From: Fontibacter flavus
GTDB lineage: Bacteria; Bacteroidota; Bacteroidia; Cytophagales; Cyclobacteriaceae
Direction: 5' to 3'
Length of the DNA stretch: 64,000 nt
Assembly: GCF_042432905.1 (NCBI RefSeq)
Contig: NZ_JBHLWI010000027.1
Coordinates: forward strand, 33,416 to 97,415
In this document: in pieces, positions 44,450 to 54,199 of the stretch
How the letters are laid out: the number at the start of each line of letters is the position of its first letter
Position numbering within the stretch: position 1 is the stretch's first letter
Notes under the pieces: generated by a model
Database searches by the model: none
What the model was told of the DNA's origin: nothing
The model's input: only the letters and a program-made list of their open reading frames with translations
Program-made: the position numbers and the translations under genes

Positions 44450-46021
44450 TTGAGCACAGAATTAATCATTGATTCGGCTCAAAACGGCAGTCGTATTGCC
44501 CTTCTCAAAGACAAGAATCTGGTTGAACTCCACTCTGAGGGTGGAGAAAACCAATTCAAGGTAGGGGATATTTACTTGGGTACAGTCCGTAAAATTGTCA
44601 ATGGGCTCAATGCAGCCTTTATTGATGTAGGCTATGAAAAGGATGCTTTCCTGCATTACCAGGACCTGGGTCCACAGATCAATAGCCTCAACAAGTTTAC
44701 CAAACTGGTACGCAACAATAACTATCCCAATGTCAACCTAAAGGGATTTGAGAAAGATGGTGATATAGAAAAGCTTGGAAAGATTTCCAATGTCCTTTCT
44801 AAAAATCACCAGATTTTGGTACAGGTAGTCAAAGAGCCTATCTCTACCAAAGGACCACGGCTTTCCTGTGAGCTCTCCATCGCTGGTCGCTACATTGTAC
44901 TGGTGCCTTTTTCCGACACAGTCAACGTATCCAAAAAGATACGCAGCGCTGAAGAAAGAAAGAGACTGGTACGCTTAATCACTTCCATCAAACCCGCCAA
45001 TTTTGGTGTCATCATCAGAACAGTTGCCGAAGGTCAATCAGTCACCGAACTGGACAAAGATCTGAGAAACCTGCTCACAACTTGGGAAGATGGGATGAAG
45101 AAATTGGCCAAGGCCAAAAGTCGCGACAAGATCATTGGAGAAATGAGCATGGCTTCCTCTATCATAAGAGACCTGCTCAACGAGTCATTCGACGCAATCA
45201 CCGTAGAGGATGAATTGATCTATGATCAAATCAGGTCTTACATCAGGTCAATTGCCCCTGAAAAGGAAAAAATTGTTAAGCTTTACAACGGAAAAGCGAA
45301 GCTCTTTGAAAATTTTGGAATCGAAAAGCAAATCAAAAGCTTGTTTGGTCAGACAATCAGTCTGCCACAGGGCGGTTATCTTATCATAGAACATACCGAA
45401 GCCCTTCACGTCATCGACGTCAACAGTGGTAACAAATCCAACCAAGAAAGCGATCAGGAAACAACAGCTTTAAAAACCAACCTGGTTGCCGCAAAAGAAA
45501 TTGCAAGACAATTACGCCTCCGAGATATGGGAGGCATCATCGTCATCGACTTCATCGACATGAAAAAGGCCGAAAACAAAAAGGCCATTTACGATGCGAT
45601 GAGGGAAGAGATGAAAGATGACAGGTCCAAGAATACCGTCCTGCCGTTGACCAAATTCGGTCTAATGCAAATTACGAGGCAGCGCGTGAGACCTGAAGTC
45701 AATATTGTCACAAAAGAAACCTGCCCCGCTTGCGGTGGAACAGGAAAGATTCAGGCCTCTATTTTGGTGGCCGATCAATTGGAAAAAGACCTAGAGCATA
45801 TTGCCACGATCCAAAATGTTTCAAATATCCACATAGGATTACACCCTTACCTCTATGCTTACTTTACGCATGGATTCATATCCCAAAGGGTAAGGTGGTT
45901 TTTCAAATACTTTAAGTGGGTAAAACTGATACGAGACTCTTCACTCCCGGTGACGGAGTATAAATTCCTGGACGAAACAGGAGAAGAAATAGAACTTCAA
46001 GTAAAAAGCGAGACCGAATAG
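44450..46021 (+). CDS. rng: Ribonuclease E/G family endoribonuclease
   Basis: A 523-residue RNase G-type enzyme processing rRNA and decaying mRNA. The N-terminal S1-like region 'VGDIYLGTVRKIVNGLNAAFIDVGYEKDAFLHY' is standard, the catalytic Asp residues are in 'LHVIDVNSGN' and 'GGIIVIDFIDM', and the zinc-link 'TCPACGGTGK' is present. It lacks the disordered scaffold tail of RNase E. The start is a TTG at 44450, giving the usual N-terminus 'STELIID'; I see no better ATG. Location behind HU is usual for the phylum. Confidence 0.94.
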   Translation: MSTELIIDSAQNGSRIALLKDKNLVELHSEGGENQFKVGDIYLGTVRKIVNGLNAAFIDVGYEKDAFLHYQDLGPQINSLNKFTKLVRNNNYPNVNLKGFEKDGDIEKLGKISNVLSKNHQILVQVVKEPISTKGPRLSCELSIAGRYIVLVPFSDTVNVSKKIRSAEERKRLVRLITSIKPANFGVIIRTVAEGQSVTELDKDLRNLLTTWEDGMKKLAKAKSRDKIIGEMSMASSIIRDLLNESFDAITVEDELIYDQIRSYIRSIAPEKEKIVKLYNGKAKLFENFGIEKQIKSLFGQTISLPQGGYLIIEHTEALHVIDVNSGNKSNQESDQETTALKTNLVAAKEIARQLRLRDMGGIIVIDFIDMKKAENKKAIYDAMREEMKDDRSKNTVLPLTKFGLMQITRQRVRPEVNIVTKETCPACGGTGKIQASILVADQLEKDLEHIATIQNVSNIHIGLHPYLYAYFTHGFISQRVRWFFKYFKWVKLIRDSSLPVTEYKFLDETGEEIELQVKSETE

Positions 46022-46036
46022 GTCCCGCTTTTTTTG
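46007..46036 (+). terminator. Intrinsic terminator after rng
   Basis: AGCGAGACC (46007-46015), loop GAATA, GGTCCCGCT (46021-46029) with one mismatch, then TTTTTTT. The rng stop lies in loop and stem. The rest of the gap to 46351 is AT-rich and I see nothing else in it. Confidence 0.8.
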
Positions 46037-46351
46037 TTTTTCATCATGAAATTTTGATGAAGATAAAATGCAAGCCTTCGATCATATAATTAGGATTGGA
46101 TTGCCTTCTGATTTGAAATTCAGGTATTGGATACGAATAAAATATCCAGACAATCAAAAATTATTTAAAATAAACCTTTATAGATCAGGAAGTTGTAATT
46201 AAGCGTTTGTTAATTCTTTTTGCAGGGATGGATTAAAAAAAATACTTTTCTCGGGTAAATCCTCTGCAATCATGCCAATAGTCAAATTTATATCAATCTT
46301 TTTCTTTTAGATCAGTCCAACACAATTACTTAAGTTTTTACCTTAGTATCG

Positions 46352-47182
46352 ATGAATCAGCTCTTCCAAATATTTAAAGTAGGCAGTGTAGAAGCTGCTA
46401 AAATAAGCGCTTCACCTAATGACCCGCATCAACATGATTATGAGGAGTTGGTCATTGGAATGGAAGGCCAATTGGAACATTTCATAGATTTTCAAAATAC
46501 CGTCCTTGACGCTCCTCTGGTGAGTTTTGTGACCAAAGGAAAAGTCCATCGGGCCATCCCAAAATTAAAAAACGGAAAATGTGATATGTGGGTACTGCGT
46601 TTCAAAAGTGAATTTATTCCGGAAATCACTTTTCAGCTTTATGCCAATTACCATAACCATGCGATGCTCAAACTGGCAGATGACTATTGCTTCAAGCGCC
46701 TGACCACCATCTGTGAAATCATACAAGGCGAAATGCAGCAAGAAAATCCTGATTTAAGTGTAGTAAGACATTTGCTGACTGCATTATTTATCATGATTGA
46801 ATCAGAAAGGAATAAGATAATACCACAAGAAGTCGGATTGACCCACTCCCAAAATACTACCTTACAAAGCTTTTTACAGATCCTGGAAGAAAACTACCAT
46901 AGACCCCTTGGCGTGGAATTTTATGCCGAAAAACTTTTTATGTCCGCTAGAAACCTCAACCTGATTTGCAAAAACATTCTTCAGCAAACTGTCAGTGAAA
47001 TCATTGAAACCAGAAAACTCATTGAAGCCAAAAACCAATTGACTTATTCTGACAAAAATATTTCCGAAATTGGTTTTGATCTGGGTTACAATGAAAAGGC
47101 TTACTTTACGAATGTGTTCAAAAAACGCACTGGCCAAACCCCTTCAGAATTCCGGGACGAGATGAAAAAACTCCTTTCCTGA
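46352..47182 (+). CDS. AraC-family transcription regulator
   Basis: A 276-residue regulator: an N-terminal cupin-like sensing domain with 'PHQHDYEELVIGMEGQLEHFIDF' and a C-terminal double helix-turn-helix (residues about 180-272) with 'LFMSARNLNLICK' and the second HTH 'NISEIGFDLGYNEKAYFTNVFKKRTGQTPSEFR'. It is immediately upstream of an SDR-DsbA-dioxygenase gene row with 98 nt between; a TATTTTTG box at 47234-47241 could be that row's -7 element. It probably controls the row; the inducer is unknown. Confidence 0.9.
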   Translation: MNQLFQIFKVGSVEAAKISASPNDPHQHDYEELVIGMEGQLEHFIDFQNTVLDAPLVSFVTKGKVHRAIPKLKNGKCDMWVLRFKSEFIPEITFQLYANYHNHAMLKLADDYCFKRLTTICEIIQGEMQQENPDLSVVRHLLTALFIMIESERNKIIPQEVGLTHSQNTTLQSFLQILEENYHRPLGVEFYAEKLFMSARNLNLICKNILQQTVSEIIETRKLIEAKNQLTYSDKNISEIGFDLGYNEKAYFTNVFKKRTGQTPSEFRDEMKKLLS

Positions 47183-47280
47183 TTTTACAACTCTTCTTCC
47201 AAAAACTGTTACCCATTGCCCTTTTTGACGTTGTATTTTTGTATAAGTGATTTTTAACAACCAATAAAATACTAAATAAG

Positions 47281-48030
47281 ATGAAAACAATAGATCAAAA
47301 AGTAGCCATAGTCACAGGTGGTGGCTCTGGCATTGGAAAAGCTATTTCCCTCTTGTATGCCTCTGAAGGAGCCAAAATTGTCATTTCAGATATTGACGAA
47401 AATGGTAGCCAAGAGACAATCGCTGAGATCAAAGCCAAAGGCGGTGAAGCGATTTTTGTGAAAGCTGACACCTCCAATTCGGAAGACCACAAAAATGTAG
47501 TAGAACAGGCTCTTGAAAAGTTTGGTCAACTGGACATTGCTGTCAACAATGCAGGAATCGGTGGTCCTTTGGCACCTACCGGAGAATATCCAATTGATGG
47601 GTGGGACAAAACCATTGCCATCAATCTTTCCGGCGTTTTCTATGGCATGCGTTACCAAATCCCTGCTATGCTTAAATCAGGTGGTGGCAGCATTGTAAAT
47701 GTTGCCTCAATTCTGGGAAAAGTTGGCACTCCTAATTCTTCCGCCTATGTAGCCTCCAAACACGGAGTAATAGGGCTGACTGAAGCCGCGGCCCTGGAAT
47801 ATGCACAACAAAACATTAGAATCAACTCTATTGGTCCGGGTTATATTATGACTCCTTTGCTTAAATCTTTGGATGATGATACCTTGAAAGCTTTGGTAGG
47901 CCTACATCCTATGGGAAGATTGGGCGCGTCTAATGAAGTGGCGGAATTAGCCCTGTGGTTGAATTCAGACAAAGCTTCATTCGTCACTGGAGCTTATTAC
48001 AATGTAGATGGTGGATACCTTGCCCGTTGA
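47281..48030 (+). CDS. Short-chain dehydrogenase/reductase
   Basis: A 249-residue classical SDR using NAD(P)H: cofactor loop GGGSGIG (residues 13-19), 'NNAG' at 89-92, catalytic Ser143, Tyr156 and Lys160 ('YVASK'), and a C-terminal 'GAYYNVDGGYLA'. Asp37-Ile-Asp39 after the second strand suggests NAD preference. Sequence is of the 'glucose 1-dehydrogenase-like' type, but such names do not define the substrate. It stands first in the row after the AraC regulator, 61 nt before the DsbA-like gene. Confidence 0.9.
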   Translation: MKTIDQKVAIVTGGGSGIGKAISLLYASEGAKIVISDIDENGSQETIAEIKAKGGEAIFVKADTSNSEDHKNVVEQALEKFGQLDIAVNNAGIGGPLAPTGEYPIDGWDKTIAINLSGVFYGMRYQIPAMLKSGGGSIVNVASILGKVGTPNSSAYVASKHGVIGLTEAAALEYAQQNIRINSIGPGYIMTPLLKSLDDDTLKALVGLHPMGRLGASNEVAELALWLNSDKASFVTGAYYNVDGGYLAR

Positions 48031-48091
48031 GTAAATAGTACTCCACAAGAGTTTAATAACCTATAATCTTTTTCACAAAAAAAACCATATA

Positions 48092-49012
48092 ATGCAAGAA
48101 CAAGTCAATCCACTGTTATGCGACATTGAAACCGGAATGTGTGAAATCCCTGATGAGGAAAACAAAGTTGGTACATATACCCAAATGTCATCTCCCACCA
48201 AGGCTATCAAAGTGATTTATTTTACTGACCCTATCTGTTCATCCTGTTGGGGTATCGAACCACAACTCCGAAAGCTTAAATTGGAATACGGTCATTTCAT
48301 CGATATTGATTACAGAATGGGCGGATTGTTGCCTGATTGGAGCTACAACAGTGGTGGGATCAGCAAAGCTTCTGATGTCGCCCATCATTGGGATGAAGTC
48401 AGCCTTCACTATGATATGCCTATCGATGGGGATGTTTGGTTAGAAAATCCATTGGATTCCTCCTATCCACCTTCTATAGCCTTCAAGGCTGCACAGATTC
48501 AGGATAATGAAAAAGCCATATCCTTCCTTCGTGAAATCCGTGAGATGGTTTTTTTACAAAAAAGGAATATTGCCAAAAAGGAACAATTGGTTGAAGCAGC
48601 CGGGAAGGTCGGATTGAATGTCGCACAGTTTGAATCTGATCTTGAAGGTAAGGCCAAGGAGCTTTTCCTGGAAGATTTGAAATTGGCAAAGGAGATGGGT
48701 GTAAGGGGTTTTCCATCCCTGTTTTTCTCTGATCAAGATGGTCAAACAGAATTTGTATATGGGACAAAACCTTATGCCTTTTATGAAATTGCAGTTTTAA
48801 AATTAGGTTCGGAAGTAAACAAAAAGGAATACCAAAAAAATTGGGAGTCTTTATTTGCTAAATTTCCAACACTCACTGCCAAAGAATTTACAGAATTGTC
48901 TGGTACGCCAAGGATTGAAAGTGAACAGATTTTGGATAAATTGACCTTGACTGGTCATCTTGCAAAAATCAGCACTAAAAATGGTGCCATGTGGCGATTG
49001 GTTTCAAAATAA
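48092..49012 (+). CDS. FrnE/SpxH-like DsbA-family protein
   Basis: A 306-residue cytosolic thioredoxin-fold protein of the DsbA superfamily. The redox motif is Cys49-Ser-Ser-Cys52 ('TDPICSSCWGIEP'), the same as in the ClpXP adaptor SpxH (YjbH) and FrnE branch, and the helical insertion and 'GVRGFPSLFF' cis-Pro loop follow. Two further Cys (10 and 17) lie in an N-terminal extension 'LLCDIETGMCEIP'. The C-terminal 70 residues look like a small winged domain ('TLTGHLAKISTKNGAMWRLV'). It ends 6 nt before the dioxygenase gene and so is in one operon with it. Confidence 0.85.
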   Translation: MQEQVNPLLCDIETGMCEIPDEENKVGTYTQMSSPTKAIKVIYFTDPICSSCWGIEPQLRKLKLEYGHFIDIDYRMGGLLPDWSYNSGGISKASDVAHHWDEVSLHYDMPIDGDVWLENPLDSSYPPSIAFKAAQIQDNEKAISFLREIREMVFLQKRNIAKKEQLVEAAGKVGLNVAQFESDLEGKAKELFLEDLKLAKEMGVRGFPSLFFSDQDGQTEFVYGTKPYAFYEIAVLKLGSEVNKKEYQKNWESLFAKFPTLTAKEFTELSGTPRIESEQILDKLTLTGHLAKISTKNGAMWRLVSK

Positions 49013-49018
49013 CCTGTT

Positions 49019-49912
49019 GTGAACAGAAAATCCTTTTTGAAAAAACTGGTCCCGCTCATTGCAGCGGGGCCCTTAACACTAGCAGCAATGAAATTACAGG
49101 ATTTAAACAAAATGACTGCGCCACTTGGTAAGACCCCAAAAATGCCTGTCCTTTTTCTGGGGCATGGTAGCCCAATGAATGCCATTGAGGAAAATGAATT
49201 TGTGCAAGGATTTAGAAATATTGCAAGGCATATTCCAAAACCAAACGCCATCCTGTGTATTTCGGCGCACTGGGAAACCAAAGGTACTTTTGTCACAGCC
49301 ATGCAAAACCCGCCCACCATCCATGACTTTGGAGGATTTCCCAAAGCCCTGTTTGATGTACAATATCCTGCTCCGGGAAGCCCTGAACTGGCCAAAGAAA
49401 CCCAATCGCTCATCACCATAACTGAGGTTGGGCTGGATGACAAATGGGGACTTGACCATGGGGCCTGGTCTGTGATCAAACATTTGTATCCGGAAGCTGA
49501 CATTCCGGTAATCCAAATGAGCATAGATTACAGTCAGGCTCCACAATACCATTACGAACTGGCAAGAGAAATCAAGTCATTACGTGAAAAAGGTATCCTG
49601 GTCATTGGAAGTGGTAATATGGTGCATAATCTGAGAATGGTGGAGTGGAGAAGGCTGCATGAAACCTTCGGCTTTGATTGGGCAGTGGAAGCCAATGAAA
49701 AAATGAAAGCACATATCCTGAGCGGAGAGCATCAGCCCTTGATCAATTTCCGTTCCCAAGGTAAAGCCTTTGATTTGGCCATTCCAACACCAGAACATTA
49801 TCTTCCTCTACTTTATGCCTTGGCTTTGAAAGCGCCGAATGAACCGGTAAACTTATTCAATGATCAACCTCTTGCCGGTTCTCTCACCATGACATCTGTG
49901 AAAATCGGTTAG
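49019..49912 (+). CDS. ygiD: DODA-type (YgiD) extradiol dioxygenase, exported variant
   Basis: A 297-residue LigB-superfamily protein like E. coli YgiD, which opens the catechol ring of L-DOPA. Metal and catalytic His residues are visible: His49 in 'FLGHGSP', His84 in 'SAHWE', His147 in 'DHGAW' and the late 'GNMVHNL'. It starts with GTG at 49019 and has an N-terminal 'MNRKSFLKKLVPLIAAGPLTLAA' that resembles a signal peptide with an RK pair, absent from YgiD, so it may be periplasmic; an ATG at 49088 would give a cytosolic form. It is 6 nt after the DsbA-like gene. A PLP decarboxylase gene follows 180 nt later. Confidence 0.85.
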   Translation: MNRKSFLKKLVPLIAAGPLTLAAMKLQDLNKMTAPLGKTPKMPVLFLGHGSPMNAIEENEFVQGFRNIARHIPKPNAILCISAHWETKGTFVTAMQNPPTIHDFGGFPKALFDVQYPAPGSPELAKETQSLITITEVGLDDKWGLDHGAWSVIKHLYPEADIPVIQMSIDYSQAPQYHYELAREIKSLREKGILVIGSGNMVHNLRMVEWRRLHETFGFDWAVEANEKMKAHILSGEHQPLINFRSQGKAFDLAIPTPEHYLPLLYALALKAPNEPVNLFNDQPLAGSLTMTSVKIG

Positions 49913-50092
49913 ATGATATAAAAGGGAAGTAGGTCTTGGCTTAGGAGTCTTAAGGCATCTTCCCAAACTCTGGCATAAAATCTTTTTGACTTTTTTACAA
50001 GCTAAGTGGGCATATCATATTTTTCAGGTATTTTTAAGTATTCACTGCCCCAGTTTGCGCAGAAAGCCCAATTAATACTTCAATCGCCCACT

Positions 50093-51550
50093 ATGGATCA
50101 ATTGATCAAAAAAATCAAAGCGCAGGAAGAAATTGCCAATCAGTTGGAAACAGCATTACCGGATAGAGAGCAACTCTTGGAAAAAGTTACGGAATCAGCC
50201 AATCAGTTCCTTGAAAACTTGCCGACAGCAAAGGCCTACCAGCAGCAAGAGCCAAAAATGGAATCCTTCTTAATCCCGGAAGAACCGAAAACCATAAAGG
50301 AGATCTTAGATATTATCCAAGAAGAGGTATTTGAACCTGGAATACGGGCAGCCTCAGGCGGACATATGGGATACATACCCGGTGGGGGTGTATTTTCAGC
50401 CTCATTGGGAGATTTTTTGGCTGCTATTTCCAATGAATATGCCGGAATTGCTTTTGCCTCTCCAGGAGCAGTCGCCATGGAAAATGTCATCATCAACTGG
50501 CTGAAAAAGCTATTTTCCTTTCCGGAAAATGCTGTGGGAAATCTGGCCTCAGGCGGTTCTATCTCCAGCCTGATCGCATTGACAGCAGCAAGAGATAAGT
50601 ATGGAGTAAAAAACCAACACATCCTCCAATCTGTCATTTATATGACCCCTCAGATCCACCATTGTATCCAAAAATCCCTAAGGATCATAGGTTTGGAAGA
50701 TGTCATCATCCGTTATATCCCGCTTGACAGGCATTATAGAATGGATACTCTCGCTTTGGAAAAACAAATTCATGCAGATAAATCAGAAGGACTTTCTCCT
50801 TTTTTGGTCATCGCTTCAGCCGGCACCACAGATGTTGGCGCAATTGATCCCCTGAATGAGATTGCCAATATTTCGGAAAGGCACCGTCTATGGTTCCATG
50901 TGGATGCTGCCTATGGTGGTTTCTTTATCCTGACTTCCAAAAAGGATAAATTCAAGGGTATTGAAAGAGCTGACTCCCTGGTAGTGGATCCGCACAAAGG
51001 CATGTTCCTTCCATATGGCATTGGTGCTGTACTGGTCAAAGATGCTGATGCTGTCCTCCACTCTAATCTCTACATGGCTAACTACATGCAGGATGCCCTT
51101 TCCGAGGATTTGGTCAAAAGCCCGGCCAACGTATCACCCGAACTGACCAAGCATTTCCGAGCACTGAGGATGTGGTTGCCCCTGCAACTTCACGGAATTA
51201 CACCTTTTATAGCAAGTTTGGAAGAAAAACTTCTATTGACTACCTATTTCAGAAAGCAATTGATTGCCGCTGGTTTTCAGGTTGGCCCAGAACCAGAATT
51301 ATCGGTCAGTTATTTCTGGTTTCCTTATCCAAAAGATGAAAATGATTTCAACAGACGATTACTGCATCATATCCATGAGGACGGGACTGCATTTTTAAGC
51401 TCCACCATGTTAGATGGCAGATTTGTGATCCGGATCGCAATTTTGTCCTTCAGAACCAAACTGGAAACCATTGACAAAGCCATGGGGATGATCCTAGGTT
51501 GCCTTGAAAAGACAAAGATGGATTTTAGCCAATCTGAATTGAAACGATAA
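50093..51550 (+). CDS. PLP-dependent aromatic-amino-acid-type decarboxylase (group II)
   Basis: A 485-residue fold-type I decarboxylase of the group II (DDC/tyrosine decarboxylase) family, which removes CO2 from an amino acid. Signatures: 'SGGHMGYIPGGGVFSASLGDFLAA', 'HVDAAYGG' (Asp binding the PLP ring nitrogen) and Lys302 in 'VVDPHKGMFLPYG', the Schiff-base lysine. Aromatic-type substrates are likely, though aspartate-like use cannot be excluded. I chose the ATG at 50093; the longer frame uses a GTG with an N-terminus that looks non-coding. It stands alone with 180 nt before it and 130 nt after. Confidence 0.9.
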   Translation: MDQLIKKIKAQEEIANQLETALPDREQLLEKVTESANQFLENLPTAKAYQQQEPKMESFLIPEEPKTIKEILDIIQEEVFEPGIRAASGGHMGYIPGGGVFSASLGDFLAAISNEYAGIAFASPGAVAMENVIINWLKKLFSFPENAVGNLASGGSISSLIALTAARDKYGVKNQHILQSVIYMTPQIHHCIQKSLRIIGLEDVIIRYIPLDRHYRMDTLALEKQIHADKSEGLSPFLVIASAGTTDVGAIDPLNEIANISERHRLWFHVDAAYGGFFILTSKKDKFKGIERADSLVVDPHKGMFLPYGIGAVLVKDADAVLHSNLYMANYMQDALSEDLVKSPANVSPELTKHFRALRMWLPLQLHGITPFIASLEEKLLLTTYFRKQLIAAGFQVGPEPELSVSYFWFPYPKDENDFNRRLLHHIHEDGTAFLSSTMLDGRFVIRIAILSFRTKLETIDKAMGMILGCLEKTKMDFSQSELKR

Positions 51551-51681
51551 TGCTAGATTTCATTGGCACCTATCGATGATGGGTAAAGAAAAATCCCGAT
51601 CTTTTGAGATTCCAAAAACACTAGACCTGTAAAAGGGTATTACTAGTAAGCGTTTTTGAATTTACCCTCTTGAAATTGCAT

Positions 51682-52848
51682 ATGTCAACAACATACGACT
51701 ATATCATTGCCGGTTCAGGTCTATCAGGTTTGAGCTTACTGTATGGACTACTCAAAGAAGAAAGCTTACAGCAGAAAAACATCCTGGTCATCGACAATGC
51801 CCGAAAAAACCAAAATGACCGTACCTGGTGCTTTTGGGAAAATAAACCCGGGCCTTTTGAATCTTTGGTCTGCCACTATTGGGATACTTTACAATTTTTT
51901 TCTCCTGAAGTATCGAAGGAGTTTCGGATGAAATCATACCGCTACAAAATGATACAGTCCGGAGATTTTTATCCTTTTGTACTGAATTTTGCGGCAACAT
52001 TCAAAAATGTAACTTTTCTGGAAGCACAGATCAAGGATATTTTAGAAGAAGCGGGGATGGCCACTGTAAAAACTGATCAAGGGAACTTCTCGGCAACGTA
52101 CATCTTCAACTCTACTTCACTCTTCCACCCAAAAATGACAGAGGAAAATACCCTCTTACAGCATTTCTTGGGATGGTACATCCACACGGAGAACCCCATT
52201 TTCAATCCAAAGGTAGGCACGTTGATGGACTTTACATTACCGCAGAACCATGGCACTACCTTTATGTATGTGCTGCCAACAAGCGAAAGGGAGGCTTTGG
52301 TGGAATACACCTTGTTTACAGAGAGGGTCTTGCCAGAAGAAGAATATCAAGAGGCGCTCCGGTCCTATATGAAGGATAAGCTGGGCATCAGTGATTATAC
52401 CATTACGCACTCAGAATTTGGGGTAATTCCCATGTCTTTAGCTAGGTTCAGGTCTTCTATGGGTGAAAGCAACAGAATCATCAATATCGGAACGGCTGGA
52501 GGTTATACCAAACCCAGTACGGGCTACACCTTTCAGTTCGTGCAAAAGCATATCGGACAAATCATCGCACTTCTCAAGGAAAATCAATCGCCTGTAGTGG
52601 TACCAACATTTAGGGAGAAAATGTTTGAATGGTATGACAGGACCTTATTGGATGTGTTGCTCAGCAAAAGCATGAGCGGTGAACAGATATTTACCAGTCT
52701 TTTTAAGCGTGTGGATCCTGAAAGAATTTTGGCTTTCTTGGCCAATGAAAGTGGTTTTTGGGAAGAATTCAAAATCCGGAACAGTGTACCTCAGTTTCCT
52801 TTTATCTTTTCAGGAATGAAGCAGCTCATGGGATTGGGCAAAAAATAA
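51682..52848 (+). CDS. crtY: Lycopene cyclase (CrtY/Lcy-type)
   Basis: A 388-residue FAD-dependent cyclase that makes β-rings on lycopene, giving β-carotene, the precursor of the pigments typical of this family. It has the dinucleotide motif 'YIIAGSGLSGLSLL', the conserved 'DRTWCFWE' and the C-terminal 'GTAGGYTKPSTGYTFQFVQ', where 'KPSTGY' is a family hallmark. ATG at 51682 is used; the longer frame begins with TTG. Other crt genes are not in the window, so the carotenoid pathway is split. Confidence 0.93.
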   Translation: MSTTYDYIIAGSGLSGLSLLYGLLKEESLQQKNILVIDNARKNQNDRTWCFWENKPGPFESLVCHYWDTLQFFSPEVSKEFRMKSYRYKMIQSGDFYPFVLNFAATFKNVTFLEAQIKDILEEAGMATVKTDQGNFSATYIFNSTSLFHPKMTEENTLLQHFLGWYIHTENPIFNPKVGTLMDFTLPQNHGTTFMYVLPTSEREALVEYTLFTERVLPEEEYQEALRSYMKDKLGISDYTITHSEFGVIPMSLARFRSSMGESNRIINIGTAGGYTKPSTGYTFQFVQKHIGQIIALLKENQSPVVVPTFREKMFEWYDRTLLDVLLSKSMSGEQIFTSLFKRVDPERILAFLANESGFWEEFKIRNSVPQFPFIFSGMKQLMGLGKK

Positions 52849-52968
52849 TGGAAAATTTTCTATTTGGGCAACTTCCTTTGATGCTTATGGAAAGTTGAAT
52901 TGGGACTGATTTGAAGGAAAAACTGGCAAAAAGCCATAAATTGTATTTCTTAATACTCTTTGCCAACG

Positions 52969-53523
52969 ATGAAAAAATTGTCCCCACAACAAGAAGAAGA
53001 ATACTTGGGAATCCTTCAATCCAGGTTTAACCAGAATCCTCAACGACATCCAAATCTTATCTGGGAACAGGTCAAGACTAGGCTTTTGGAATTCCCTGAT
53101 AAGCTGAGCAGCCTTTACGACATGGAAAATACAGGAGGTGAGCCGGATGTGGTATCCCAGGATTCTTCCAGTGGTGCATTTGTTTTTTTCGACTGTTCGG
53201 CAGAGACGCCCTTAGGACGCAGAAGTTTTTGTTATGATCAGACCGCACTGGATTCAAGGAAGGCCAATAAGCCCCAAAACAGCGCCAAGGCTATGGCAGA
53301 TATGATGGGAGTCAACCTATTGACAGAAGAAGAATACTTCTACTTACAGACCTTGGGAGATTTTGACACCAAAACCTCTTCCTGGCTCGAAACACCTGTG
53401 GAAATCCGAAAAAAAGGCGGGGCCATTTTTGGGGACAAGCGCTTCGGAAGGACATTTATCTACCATAATGGTGCGGAATCTTACTATGGAGTCAGAGGCT
53501 TTAGGGCTTCACTTAGGGTATAA
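52969..53523 (+). CDS. DUF4256 family protein
   Basis: A 184-residue soluble protein matching DUF4256: 'LGILQSRFNQNPQRHPNLIWEQV' near the start, 'FFDCSAETPLGRRSFCYDQTALDSR' in the middle, 'GGAIFGDKRFGRTFIYHNGAESYYGVRGFRA' at the end. The family is widespread in Bacteroidota and Firmicutes and has no known activity. The ATG at 52969 is preferred over an upstream TTG. It is 40 nt before the Crp-type regulator. Confidence 0.88.
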   Translation: MKKLSPQQEEEYLGILQSRFNQNPQRHPNLIWEQVKTRLLEFPDKLSSLYDMENTGGEPDVVSQDSSSGAFVFFDCSAETPLGRRSFCYDQTALDSRKANKPQNSAKAMADMMGVNLLTEEEYFYLQTLGDFDTKTSSWLETPVEIRKKGGAIFGDKRFGRTFIYHNGAESYYGVRGFRASLRV

Positions 53524-53565
53524 AATCTGAATAATTAACATGATGAGTAAACCAACTTTTCATTG

Positions 53566-54159
53566 ATGCAAAACAATTTTTATAAATACCTCAAAGAAAA
53601 AGTAATGGTCAAATCAGAGGATTTACCAAAACTGATGGATCTTGTGACCACCAAAGAGGTGAAGAAACATGATTTTTTACTTTCCAAAGGAGAGGTTTGT
53701 AAACATGCCTTCTTTGTAGAGAAAGGTCTAATCCGGATGTATTCCATTGATGAAGAGGGCAAGGAGCATATTCTGCAGTTTGCACCTGAGAATTGGTTTG
53801 TAAGCGATCGGGAAAGCACCTTTTTTGGCAAAGCCTCCACCTACTTCATAGATGCCATTGAAGACAGCAGGGTGGTGATGTTTGATCTGGAGTTTACAAT
53901 TAAAGCTTCTGGAATCAGTCCCGAATATAGAAATTACAATGAATACCTCTTGCACAACCATATACGTCAATTGCAGAACCGGATCAATTTGTTGATTGGT
54001 GCCAATGCTGAAAAAAGATATTTGGATTTTGTGTCCTTGTACCCGGATGTTCTGATGCGTGTACCCCAATGGATGGTGGCCTCTTATCTGGGTATCACAC
54101 CTGAAAGCCTTAGCAGGGTGAGAAAGGAATTGGCAAGGAGAAATTTCAAGCCTAATTGA
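53566..54159 (+). CDS. Crp/Fnr-family transcription regulator
   Basis: A 197-residue regulator: an N-terminal cyclic-nucleotide-like β-barrel ('FLLSKGEVCKHAFFVEKGLIRMYSIDEEGKEH') and a C-terminal winged helix with recognition helix 'VASYLGITPESLSRVRKELA'. The Glu-Ser...Arg pair in 'TPESLSRVR' is typical of Crp. There are no Cys for an Fe-S centre and the cAMP-binding Arg is not evident, so it is the effector-less type seen often in this phylum. Start ATG 53566. It is 71 nt before the first pirin gene and likely controls it. Confidence 0.9.
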   Translation: MQNNFYKYLKEKVMVKSEDLPKLMDLVTTKEVKKHDFLLSKGEVCKHAFFVEKGLIRMYSIDEEGKEHILQFAPENWFVSDRESTFFGKASTYFIDAIEDSRVVMFDLEFTIKASGISPEYRNYNEYLLHNHIRQLQNRINLLIGANAEKRYLDFVSLYPDVLMRVPQWMVASYLGITPESLSRVRKELARRNFKPN

Positions 54160-54199
54160 CTTCTTAACATAGGTCAATGTACAGGATATTGAACTACCA

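Noticed and set aside
50006..50092. GTG start adding 29 residues to the PLP decarboxylase
   Set aside because: The extra residues do not resemble the family and an ATG at 50093 begins a typical N-terminus.
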